A program made the position numbers and the translations under genes. Below the pieces are notes generated by a model, which saw only the letters and a list, made by a program, of their open reading frames with translations, ran no database searches and had not been told where the DNA came from. Shown here in pieces: positions 1 through 5,297 of a stretch of 5,297 nt of DNA (the first letter of the stretch is position 1; the number at the start of each line of letters is the position of its first letter). Source of the stretch: Chryseobacterium gleum (GTDB lineage: Bacteria; Bacteroidota; Bacteroidia; UBA10329); assembly GCA_945874195.1 (NCBI GenBank), contig CAMCFW010000189.1, positions 1 through 5,297 of the forward strand, given 5' to 3'.

Positions 1-2
1 CA

Positions 3-752
3 CCGCCCAACTTCAAAGCGTATGGGTTACGCAAGTACAGCCCAGGGGAGCGCGTGGAATTGATACGGACGGCCATAGCCAATGATCCGAACCTTGGCTT
101 TGTGGTAATTGACGGGGCGCGTGACCTCGTGACCTCTATAAACGATGAAGAGCAGGCCACCGAACTGTGCAGCTACTTTCTGAAATGGACAGAGGAGCAG
201 CAGTTTCACTTAATGACAGTCCTTCACCAGAACAAAGGCGACAACAATGCACGGGGACACCTTGGCAGCGAATTGGTGAACAAGGCCGAAACCGTTCTTT
301 CAATCACTAAGGATGAAGCCAGCGGTTACTCTATTGTCGAAGCGGAGTATTGCAGGGACAAAGAACCTGAGCCGTTCGCCTTCGACATAGATGAGAACAG
401 TTTGCCGCGATTGGTTGAACATTGGGAACTGACAGCGGAGAAATACCAAACACAGAAGGGCATGACACCCTCAGAGATTTCACACGAAACCCATTTGGCG
501 ATACTGGAGGAGGTTTTTCAGAAGATACCGCAACCTAAGTATGCTGAATTGTGGCGGCAACTGAAAACGAGTCTTGCAACCTTGGGAAAGAAGATGGGCG
601 ACAACAGAGCCAAGGAGTTCGCCAAATGGTATGCAACAGAAGGCTACATAATCAGAGACGGGGCGGACAACAGCCCCAAGGCATTCTACAAGTTTAACCT
701 ACTAAACCAGTTCACAGAAGATGCAGCGCACAGCGTACCGATACCAACTTGA
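3..752 (+). CDS. RepA-like AAA ATPase / DnaB-type helicase, C-terminal part (5' truncated)
   Basis: The frame is open from the left edge, so the gene starts outside the window; the GTG at base 54 is an internal valine. 249 residues are visible. Residues 33-37 (FVVID) form a Walker B strand ending in Asp37. Residues 72-91 contain the TVLHQNKGD and ARGHLGSEL segments, which match the sensor/arginine-finger region of RecA-fold hexameric helicases of the RepA/AAA_25 type. Walker A must lie upstream. Residues about 155-232 look like a winged-helix tail (SEISHETHLAILEEVF, then a basic helix and KAFYKFN). Known for the family: ATP-driven DNA unwinding or loading in plasmid replication. Inferred here: replication helicase or loader of a mobile element, working with the toprim protein that follows and overlaps it by 32 bases. 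The general class is fairly sure; the exact substrate is unknown. Confidence 0.75.
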   Translation, partial: PPNFKAYGLRKYSPGERVELIRTAIANDPNLGFVVIDGARDLVTSINDEEQATELCSYFLKWTEEQQFHLMTVLHQNKGDNNARGHLGSELVNKAETVLSITKDEASGYSIVEAEYCRDKEPEPFAFDIDENSLPRLVEHWELTAEKYQTQKGMTPSEISHETHLAILEEVFQKIPQPKYAELWRQLKTSLATLGKKMGDNRAKEFAKWYATEGYIIRDGADNSPKAFYKFNLLNQFTEDAAHSVPIPT

Positions 753-1731
753 AACAGGCGGAAAGAAGCACCGTTGCCCAGCTTGCGGAAAGCGGACTTT
801 CACGCGGTACGTGGACACCTCCACAGGTGACAGGATGGCCGCACATCTGGGTCGTTGCGACAGGGAGCAACGATGCCAATACTGGAGCAAACCGACACGC
901 TCAGAACTTGGCAGCACGTCCGCACCCTTCGCACCCGTGACCATGCCGCCTCCACCGCCCAGCTTCATTTCATCGTACATCATGGCTGCAAGTGTTCGGC
1001 ACGGCCACCGGAGCACGTTTGCCAGATGGCTGTTCAAAAGGTTCGGTGCGGACTTGGCAGCCGATGCAATTAGGGACTACCATCTTGGAGCGTCCAAACA
1101 TTGGGACGGGGCGAATGTGTTCTGGCAGGTGGATTCCAGCGGGCGCATACGTGGCGGAAAAATCATGCAATACGATACCAATGGGCACCGCGTTAAAGTC
1201 CCCACCAATCGAGTTACATGGGTTCACCGAGTATTGAAATTGGAGGATTATAATTTGTGCCAATGTTTCTTCGGTGAACACCTTTTGTCCAACCGACCTA
1301 GTGACCCGGTAGCAATTGTTGAAAGTGAAAAGACAGCGATTGTCGCAAGCATCTATTTTCCTGATTTTGAATGGCTGGCAACTGGCGGAAAGAACGGTTG
1401 CCGATGGAAAACGGATGCAACCGTTACCAGTGTACTGAGAGGCCGTAAGGTTGTGCTATTTCCTGATCTTGGAGCCTTTACCGAATGGCGGCACCTTGGG
1501 GACCGACTGTGGGAAGCAGGCGCACAGGTCACAGTGAACAGGCTGCTGGAAGATAATGCCACTGAGGATGAACGGGCAAACGGTTTAGACCTTGCCGACT
1601 ACCTGCTGAGGTTTGAGCTGGATCAGTTCACCAGCACGAAAACCGATACGCCAATAGATGGGCATTCGGTTAACGAAAACACCTGGGACGACATAAACTT
1701 CCCAGATCCATGGGAAACGAACCCTTTCTGA
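721..1731 (+). CDS. Zinc-finger / toprim-like protein (DUF6371 type), primase-related
   Basis: The protein has 336 residues. The N-terminus carries a zinc-ribbon-like set, Cys19-x2-Cys22 and Cys46-x5-Cys52, with a conserved-looking GRCDRE segment. A proline-rich linker follows (76-80 all Pro). The C-terminal half resembles a toprim fold: VAIVESEKTA with Glu201, then the VVLFPDLGAF strand with Asp249, then GLDLADYL with Asp290 and Asp293. The usual toprim DxD is reduced to Asp-Leu-Gly, so catalysis is not assured. From memory it matches DUF6371 proteins of Bacteroidota mobile elements; CHC2-zinc-finger plus toprim is the layout of DnaG-like primases. The frame opens after a stop at 703-705 and ATG 721 is the only ATG before the zinc finger, so this start is well fixed. 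It overlaps the ATPase gene by 32 bases, suggesting coupled translation and joint work as primase plus helicase. The C-terminal 35 residues are acidic and look disordered. Confidence 0.75.
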   Translation: MQRTAYRYQLETGGKKHRCPACGKRTFTRYVDTSTGDRMAAHLGRCDREQRCQYWSKPTRSELGSTSAPFAPVTMPPPPPSFISSYIMAASVRHGHRSTFARWLFKRFGADLAADAIRDYHLGASKHWDGANVFWQVDSSGRIRGGKIMQYDTNGHRVKVPTNRVTWVHRVLKLEDYNLCQCFFGEHLLSNRPSDPVAIVESEKTAIVASIYFPDFEWLATGGKNGCRWKTDATVTSVLRGRKVVLFPDLGAFTEWRHLGDRLWEAGAQVTVNRLLEDNATEDERANGLDLADYLLRFELDQFTSTKTDTPIDGHSVNENTWDDINFPDPWETNPF

Positions 1732-1740
1732 TCCGATGCC

Positions 1741-1920
1741 ATGAACACGCCAAAAACCAAAGCCATGTCCAAGAGTCAAATGGCTATTGCCTACGGAGTC
1801 CATATCTCTACCCTACGGGAATGGTTGAAGCGTGTCCCAAATCTTGACCTTGCACATGGACAGCGAATCCTCACTCCAAAACAAGTTGCCCTCATAATGG
1901 AGCACCTTGGGGAACCATGA
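1741..1920 (+). CDS. Small helix-turn-helix protein (DUF4248-like)
   Basis: The protein has 59 residues. It starts nine bases after the toprim gene stop, in the same direction. Residues 11-31 (KSQMAIAYGVHISTLREWLK and on) read as a helix-turn-helix: alanine in the first helix, Gly at the turn, then a recognition helix with Ser-Thr-Leu-Arg-Glu-Trp. The tail ILTPKQVALIMEHLGEP (43-59) is a second characteristic block, seen in small Bacteroidota proteins of the DUF4248 kind, where the helix-turn-helix is followed by a P-x-Q-V-x-x-I helix and ends in HLGEP. An alternative start is Met9 (base 1765). Role is inferred: a DNA-binding regulator or excisionase-like protein for the element, perhaps acting on the repeats immediately downstream. 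Its own stop lies in the first CCATG of that CATG-rich region. Confidence 0.7.
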   Translation: MNTPKTKAMSKSQMAIAYGVHISTLREWLKRVPNLDLAHGQRILTPKQVALIMEHLGEP

Positions 1921-1929
1921 AACCATAAA

Positions 1930-1983
1930 CCATCCATGGATGGCCATGTAGTTCCATGAACGCAGTATTCATGGGCGTCCATG
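1930..1983. repeat. CATG repeats in 10-base register with a 14-base palindrome
   Basis: Non-coding stretch. Bases 1930-1943 are a perfect palindrome, CCATCCATGGATGG. CATG recurs at 1935, 1945, 1955, 1970 and 1980, so the spacing is 10, 10, 15 and 10. Bases 1954-1960 (CCATGAA) and 1968-1974 (TTCATGG) form a perfect 7-base inverted repeat around a 7-base spacer. The spacings place the sites on one DNA face, with a half-turn shift in the middle. The likely role is a protein-binding region (operator, origin or transfer site). The binder could be the helix-turn-helix protein just upstream. The repeats are seen directly; the function is inference. Confidence 0.6.
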
Positions 1984-1998
1984 ATTGAAATCCCTTCT

Positions 1999-2110
1999 GG
2001 TAAACCATGGTCAACGGTTGAAGGAAACACCCGATTCGTTGGTAAACCCTTTGGTTAACAAACGGTTAACCGTGATTAACTGTGGTCAACCGAGGTTAAC
2101 CTTCGTTATC
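1999..2110. repeat. GGTTAAC-type heptamer array with about 10-base period (iteron-like)
   Basis: The consensus GGTNAAC occurs at 1999 (GGTAAAC), 2009 (GGTCAAC), 2041 (GGTAAAC), 2053 (GGTTAAC), 2064 (GGTTAAC), 2074 (GATTAAC), 2084 (GGTCAAC) and 2094 (GGTTAAC), with degenerate copies at 2016 (GGTTGAA) and 2104 (CGTTATC). From 2053 onward the starts step by 11, 10, 10, 10 and 10 bases, about one helical turn. Two copies extend to the palindrome GGTTAACC. The array ends 50 bases before the ribbon-helix-helix gene. Known comparisons: ParR-type ribbon-helix-helix proteins bind 10-11-base direct repeats in parC, and plasmid Rep proteins bind iterons. The best reading is a binding array for the next gene's product; an origin or oriT is equally open. 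Confidence 0.75.
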
Positions 2111-2160
2111 TGAGAAGTGGCTTTGTGGGTTGATATTCCTTTACTCCCAAAATCCACATC

Positions 2161-2523
2161 ATGGCAAAAGTCACCATCGGGTTCAAGTGCGACCCATACA
2201 TTAAACACGAGCTTCTGACTGAAGCAGTGGAATCAGGAATCTCGCTCAGCGAGTACGTGGAAAACATATGCGCTAACCGTTGGGCTGCATCTGCTCCACA
2301 CCTCGAATCGAACGATGAAATGGAAGAGCTACAAGAACAGCTTGAGGACAGCCGCTCACGATTGGCAGAATACGAGGTCGCAATGCTCGGCCCATTGTTC
2401 AGGTGCCATCAAGGCAAAACCATGGACATGCGAATGTCAGATGGCAGCGTGATTCAAAAGCAGGTGAACCACCCCATTGATGTCCTTGAAATCATTCTTT
2501 CATCCGTCAAACCAGAACCATGA
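2161..2523 (+). CDS. Ribbon-helix-helix DNA-binding protein with coiled coil
   Basis: The protein has 120 residues. Residues 2-9 (AKVTIGFK) form the antiparallel DNA-contacting strand, 11-25 the first helix, a Gly26-containing turn follows, and 28-38 (SLSEYVENICA) the second helix. This is the CopG/Arc/MetJ ribbon-helix-helix layout. Residues 52-73 are strongly charged and heptad-like (EMEELQEQLEDSRSRLAEY), a likely coiled coil for further oligomerisation. The C-terminal block 85-120 is a small unassigned domain (TMDMRMSDGSVIQKQ, then PIDVLEIIL). Such proteins act as dimers that bind tandem repeats and usually repress their own operon; relaxosome accessory proteins (MobC/NikA type) and partition proteins (ParR/ParG type) also have this fold. 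The phased GGTTAAC array directly upstream fits it well. No Shine-Dalgarno sequence is visible, which is usual in Bacteroidota. Fold call is good; biological role is open. Confidence 0.7.
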   Translation: MAKVTIGFKCDPYIKHELLTEAVESGISLSEYVENICANRWAASAPHLESNDEMEELQEQLEDSRSRLAEYEVAMLGPLFRCHQGKTMDMRMSDGSVIQKQVNHPIDVLEIILSSVKPEP

Positions 2524-2690
2524 ACACCATCGAACTCGCATACCAACCTTTTGAGCAATTGTCTAGAGTCACTCGTTCAGGCAACGGAATGGCATGGATA
2601 CTTCTTGCATTGGCCATAATCGCAGTCTGTATTATGTATGTATCTCAAGCACGTAAAGATGAATCGTTGACCGAAGTTAATGCAGACTGA
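2520..2690 (+). CDS. Small single-pass membrane protein, coupled to the RHH gene
   Basis: The protein has 56 residues. Its ATG overlaps the stop of the ribbon-helix-helix gene in an ATGA at 2520-2523, the classic arrangement for translational coupling, which also supports it as a real gene despite its size. Residues 26-41 (WILLALAIIAVCIMYV) form one hydrophobic segment. The N-terminal 25 residues are polar and carry Arg16 and Arg19. The C-terminal 15 residues start with QARK and become acidic (DESLTEVNAD). There is no signal-peptidase site to suggest secretion. I do not recognise a family. Possibilities, all inferred, are a membrane anchor for the ribbon-helix-helix complex, a type I-toxin-like peptide held in check by its partner, or an entry-exclusion or holin-like peptide. 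Its last codons overlap the second group of GGTTAAC-like sites. Confidence 0.6.
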   Translation: MNTIELAYQPFEQLSRVTRSGNGMAWILLALAIIAVCIMYVSQARKDESLTEVNAD

Positions 2691-2717
2691 TAAAGGGTTA
2701 ACCATGGTCGGGTTATC
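2665..2717. repeat. Second, weaker cluster of GGTTAAC-like sites downstream of the RHH operon
   Basis: An inverted copy, GTTGACC (2666-2672, reading GGTCAAC on the other strand), is followed by GTTAAT (2676), a perfect GGTTAACC (2696-2703), GGTC (2706) and GGTTATC (2711-2717). Bases 2696-2709 match 1999-2012 at 13 of 14 positions (GGTWAACCATGGTC). The same motif therefore lies on both sides of the two-gene unit. It could be a second binding site allowing DNA looping, or an internal duplication marking an element end. It is less regular than the upstream array. Confidence 0.5.
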
Positions 2718-2751
2718 CTTTCTTCTCTTGACACGTATTAAGTCATACATC

Positions 2752-2766
2752 GTGACGTCTCGTCAC
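2752..2766. promoter_or_regulatory. Perfect 6-base inverted repeat (possible operator)
   Basis: GTGACG and CGTCAC are separated by TCT in the junction between the convergent halves. No A/T tract follows on either strand, so it does not look like a terminator. It may be a dimer-binding site or chance. A TTGACA-like hexamer at 2728-2733 lies just upstream, without a convincing -10 element at normal spacing. Confidence 0.25.
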
Positions 2767-2771
2767 ACGTA

Positions 2772-2792
2772 GAGATGCATTGAATGCCTCTC
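2772..2792 (+). terminator. Possible weak terminator hairpin in the convergent junction
   Basis: The potential stem is GAGA-t-GCAT, loop TGA, ATGC-c-TCTC: eight pairs with one internal mismatch. On the plus strand it is followed by CATTCCTT, only partly T-rich. It sits 82 bases after the small membrane protein gene and 47 bases beyond the efflux gene stop, where a terminator would be expected. The short T tract keeps confidence low. Confidence 0.25.
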
Positions 2793-2838
2793 CATTCCTT
2801 GCACCACCACTACTCGATTCTATTCCTGCCCCCAATCC

Positions 2839-5297
2839 TTACCAACTCCCACTGCTTTTCGCCTTTTCCATATTCCGCAGCGCCCGTTCTCCAAAAACAT
2901 AGAACACCACAGGCGTCACGATCATATCCAGCAACGTGCTGCTGATGAGGCCACCAAGAATGACGGTGGCAACGGGATAAAGGATCTCTTTGCCGGATGC
3001 CTGAGGGTCGAGGGTGAGCGGAATGAGGGCAAGGGCGGCCACGAGGGCGGTCATGAGGACGGGGACGAGGCGCTCAAGGGATCCGCGGACGATCATGGCC
3101 TTGGAGAAGGTCTCACCTTCGTGCTCGATGAGGTGGATGTAGTGCGAGATCATCATGATGCCATTGCGCGATGCGATGCCCGTCAAGGTGATGAAACCGA
3201 CCATCGTGGCGACAGAGAATGTGCCGCCTGTGAGCATCACGGCAATAACGCTACCGATGAGTGCCAGTGGTATATTGAGCATGATCTGGAGCGCAATAGG
3301 TGTCGATTTGAAATGGGAATAGAGCACAAGGAAAATACCGATGACGGAGAACAGACTTAGAAAGAGGATGAGCTGCGATGCGTTGCGTTGGCTTTCGAAC
3401 TGCCCACCGTATTGCACGAAATAACCTTCGGGCAGGGTGGCGTTGTCGGTTATGCTTTGCTGAATCTCCAGCACGGTTGTGCCGAGATCGCGGCCCTGCA
3501 CGTTGCAGCTCACCGTGATCTTGCGCTGCGTGTTCTCGTGCATGATGCTGTTGATGCTGGTGGTGTTCTCTATGCTGGCTATCTGTTGCAAGGGAATGAG
3601 GGTTCCATCGGGCGCATCGATCAGCGTGTTGCGGATGGCCTCAATGTTGGTGCGTTCTTCATCGGTGGTGCGCAGCAGGATGTCGAAGGTCTTGTTGCCA
3701 TCAATGATCTGTCCTGTCACTTTTCCGTTGTAGAATATCTCCAGGTCTTCGGCCACTTTGCCTGCCTGGAGGCCATAGCGTTGAAGCGCTTCGCGGTTCA
3801 CTTTGATGAGAAGCTGAGGCACCATCACCTGTTTCTCTATCTGCACGTCCACAACGCCCGGCACAGCCTTTATGATCTCGGCAATGGTGTTGGCATTGGT
3901 GCGCAGATCGGTCAGGTCCGGGCCGAATATCTTGATGGCCACCTGAGCCCGCACGCCCGAAAGCAGATGGTCGAGCCGGTGCGAAATAGGCTGTCCCACA
4001 TTCACAGACACCCCTTTGAGGATGTCGAGCTTGGCGCGGATGTCGGCAACGATCTCATCGCGGCTGCGATCGAGGTCTTTTTTCAGCTCCACATCGATCT
4101 CCGAATTGGAAACCGGCTCCACGTGTTCGTCCAATTCTGCACGGCCTGTTCTGCGGCTCACATACAGCACTTCGGGCACTTCGAGCATCAGCTCTTCGGC
4201 CATGGTGCCTATCTTATTGCTCTCCTCCAAAGATGTTCCGGCCGGGGTGGACAGGTTGATGGTGAACGACCCCTCGTTGAAGGGCGGCAGGAACTCCGTC
4301 CCGAAAAATGGAACGATGCTGATGGCCGCAATAATGAGCACAATGGCGGCAGCAATGATCGTCTTTGGACGGTCCAGACCCCAATGCAATAGGCGGGTGT
4401 CGTGTTTCTTCAACCATTTCACCAGATCGCTCTCCTTCTCGTGATCCATGTTCTTGATGTAGGAATAAGGCAGAAGGCAAAAGGCAACCAGTCTGCGCAA
4501 GCCCTTCTTCTGCTTCATGCGTTGCCAATTGCTAATTGCTAATTGCTCATTCCCAATTGTCTTTTGCTCTTTTCCCAACAGATAGGAGCACAACGCAGGC
4601 GTAACGGTGAGCGAAACGAACAGCGAGGCGATGATGGAGGTGATATAGGCAATGCCCAGTGGGGCGAATATCTTGCCCTCCATGCCCTGCATGTAGAACA
4701 GCGGCAGGAACACCAGTACCACAATGATGGTGGCATAGACGATGGAGTTACGCACCTCGCTGCTGGCATCGTAGATCACTTTGAGCAGCGGTTTCGGCTC
4801 TTCGGCATGGCGGTTCTCGTTGATGCGCCTGAACACATTCTCCACATCTACAATGGCATCATCCACCAGTTCGCCAATCGCAATGGCGAGGCCGCCCAGC
4901 GTGAGGGTATTGATGCTGAACCCGAACAGCTTGAAGATGATGGCCGTGATGACCAGCGACAGCGGAATGGCCGTGAGCGTGATGATGGTAGTGCGGAAAT
5001 TGAGCAGGAACAGGAACAGGATGATGACCACCAGAATGAACCCATCGCGCAGTGCCTCTTCCAGATTGCTGAGCGAGGCCACGATGAAACTCTTCTGTTG
5101 GAAGATGTGTGGGTTGAGCTTCACATCCTTGGGCAGCGAGGGCTGTAGACCTATCAAGGCCTTCTCCACCTCGTCCGTAAGGGCTATGGTGCTGAAAGCA
5201 GGTTGCTTTTCCACCGTGAGGATCACAGCCGCCTTGCCATTGATGCTAGCATCGCCCCGTTTCTGAGCAGCCCCGAATTTCACATCGGCCACCTGCG
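2839..5297 (-). CDS. Heavy-metal efflux RND permease, CzcA/CusA (HME) family, 5' truncated
   Basis: The frame runs off the right edge; the GTG at 5292-5290 is an internal valine in ...QVADVKF, so the start lies outside. Counting from that valine, 817 residues are visible of a family usually a little over 1000. Missing are membrane segment 1 and most of the first periplasmic half. Visible in order: the end of the N-terminal porter region (VEKQPAFSTIALTDEV, then FQQKSFI), membrane segments 2-6 (about 84-240), segment 7 (311-328), the periplasmic porter/docking region (330-635), and segments 8-12 (641-798). Segment 4 has IGELVDDAIVDVEN (140-152), with Glu141, Asp144, Asp145 and Asp149 as the likely proton relay. 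This differs from the DFG-VDGAV motif of CzcA and the GAMVDAAIV motif of CusA, so the metal is not assignable. Known role: inner-membrane pump of a tripartite metal exporter; the adaptor and outer-membrane genes would lie outside. The segment 6-7 loop carries a repeat-derived insert. Confidence 0.93.
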   Translation of the reverse strand, partial: QVADVKFGAAQKRGDASINGKAAVILTVEKQPAFSTIALTDEVEKALIGLQPSLPKDVKLNPHIFQQKSFIVASLSNLEEALRDGFILVVIILFLFLLNFRTTIITLTAIPLSLVITAIIFKLFGFSINTLTLGGLAIAIGELVDDAIVDVENVFRRINENRHAEEPKPLLKVIYDASSEVRNSIVYATIIVVLVFLPLFYMQGMEGKIFAPLGIAYITSIIASLFVSLTVTPALCSYLLGKEQKTIGNEQLAISNWQRMKQKKGLRRLVAFCLLPYSYIKNMDHEKESDLVKWLKKHDTRLLHWGLDRPKTIIAAAIVLIIAAISIVPFFGTEFLPPFNEGSFTINLSTPAGTSLEESNKIGTMAEELMLEVPEVLYVSRRTGRAELDEHVEPVSNSEIDVELKKDLDRSRDEIVADIRAKLDILKGVSVNVGQPISHRLDHLLSGVRAQVAIKIFGPDLTDLRTNANTIAEIIKAVPGVVDVQIEKQVMVPQLLIKVNREALQRYGLQAGKVAEDLEIFYNGKVTGQIIDGNKTFDILLRTTDEERTNIEAIRNTLIDAPDGTLIPLQQIASIENTTSINSIMHENTQRKITVSCNVQGRDLGTTVLEIQQSITDNATLPEGYFVQYGGQFESQRNASQLILFLSLFSVIGIFLVLYSHFKSTPIALQIMLNIPLALIGSVIAVMLTGGTFSVATMVGFITLTGIASRNGIMMISHYIHLIEHEGETFSKAMIVRGSLERLVPVLMTALVAALALIPLTLDPQASGKEILYPVATVILGGLISSTLLDMIVTPVVFYVFGERALRNMEKAKSSGSW
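4467..4559. repeat. Heptamer-repeat island inside the efflux gene, possible in-frame insertion element
   Basis: On the plus strand, three 7-base units, AAGGCAG, AAGGCAA and AAGGCAA (4467-4487), face five units, TTGCCAA, TTGCTAA, TTGCTAA, TTGCTCA and TTCCCAA (4522-4556). The arms are roughly inverted: GGCAAC at 4483-4488 pairs with GTTGCC at 4521-4526. Inside lie further partly matching segments (CGCAAGC at 4496-4502 against GCTTCATGCG at 4512-4521). The 93 bases equal 31 codons and stay open in the efflux frame, encoding residues about 246-275 in the cytoplasmic loop between membrane segments 6 and 7. That stretch (for example NEQLAISNWQ and RRLVAFCLLPYSY) looks unlike the surrounding RND sequence. 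The exact edges are uncertain, and slippage-grown microsatellite is an alternative to insertion. Confidence 0.65.

Noticed and set aside
702..1037. Minus-strand open frame of 111 codons opposite the zinc-finger gene
   Set aside because: Antisense of the zinc-finger/linker region; its poly-Gly run is the complement of the proline linker.
1791..2030. Minus-strand open frame of 79 codons across the CATG repeats
   Set aside because: It overlaps the small helix-turn-helix gene and the repeat region. Its translation is Cys/Arg/Trp-rich with no family resemblance, so it is a chance frame.
1930..2110. CRISPR array
   Set aside because: The repeat units are 4-8 bases with about 10-base period and no spacers of 25-40 bases; this is a protein-binding array, not CRISPR.
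2122..2143. Bacteroidota-type promoter (TTTG at 2122-2125 and a TTCCTTTA element) before the RHH gene
   Set aside because: The spacing between the boxes is about half the expected distance and the -7 element is a poor match, so I do not call it, although a promoter for the RHH gene is expected in this region.
3388..4392. Long open frame on the plus strand (334 codons) opposite the efflux gene
   Set aside because: It is the antisense shadow of a clear RND permease. The translation is His/Leu/Val/Asp-rich without domains, as expected from the reverse complement of such a gene.
4543..5148. Plus-strand open frame of 201 codons opposite the efflux gene
   Set aside because: Antisense shadow: runs of Asp, Gln, Glu and Arg mirror hydrophobic codons of the membrane segments, with no recognisable fold.

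Overview
The window looks like a piece of a Bacteroidota genome. The evidence is the left-hand gene set (a RepA-like AAA ATPase, a zinc-finger/toprim protein of the DUF6371 type, and a tiny helix-turn-helix protein), starts without clear Shine-Dalgarno sequences, and a heptamer-repeat island of a kind I associate with this phylum. Two unlike halves converge. Bases 1-2700 read rightward and look like the maintenance module of an integrated mobile element or plasmid. Bases 2839-5297 read leftward and hold most of a chromosomal-type heavy-metal efflux pump gene. I see no tRNA, rRNA, CRISPR array, transposase, integrase or relaxase.

Layout of the left half: the C-terminal part of a RepA-like ATPase/helicase (3-752, cut by the window edge) overlaps by 32 bases a zinc-finger/toprim protein (721-1731). 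Nine bases later comes a 59-residue helix-turn-helix protein (1741-1920). Then follow 240 non-coding bases packed with short repeats in 10-base register: a CATG set with a perfect 14-base palindrome (1930-1983) and a GGTTAAC-type heptamer array (1999-2110). Next is a two-gene unit: a 120-residue ribbon-helix-helix protein with a coiled coil (2161-2523) whose stop overlaps, as ATGA, the start of a 56-residue single-pass membrane protein (2520-2690). Further GGTTAAC-like sites lie at 2665-2717, so the two-gene unit is bracketed by them. My reading is that the ATPase and toprim protein serve DNA replication, and that the ribbon-helix-helix protein binds the phased repeats for autoregulation, partition, relaxosome or origin control. 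The membrane-protein partner is the unusual part.

The junction (2691-2838) holds two small inverted repeats, one of which might be a weak terminator, and no gene.

The right half is one gene: 817 visible residues of an RND permease of the CzcA/CusA (HME) family, lacking its N-terminus at the window edge. Its cytoplasmic loop between membrane segments 6 and 7 contains an extra stretch of roughly 35-40 residues. That stretch is encoded by two opposed arrays of 7-base repeats around an imperfect inverted repeat (4467-4559). It looks like a small repetitive element that inserted in frame into a functional gene.
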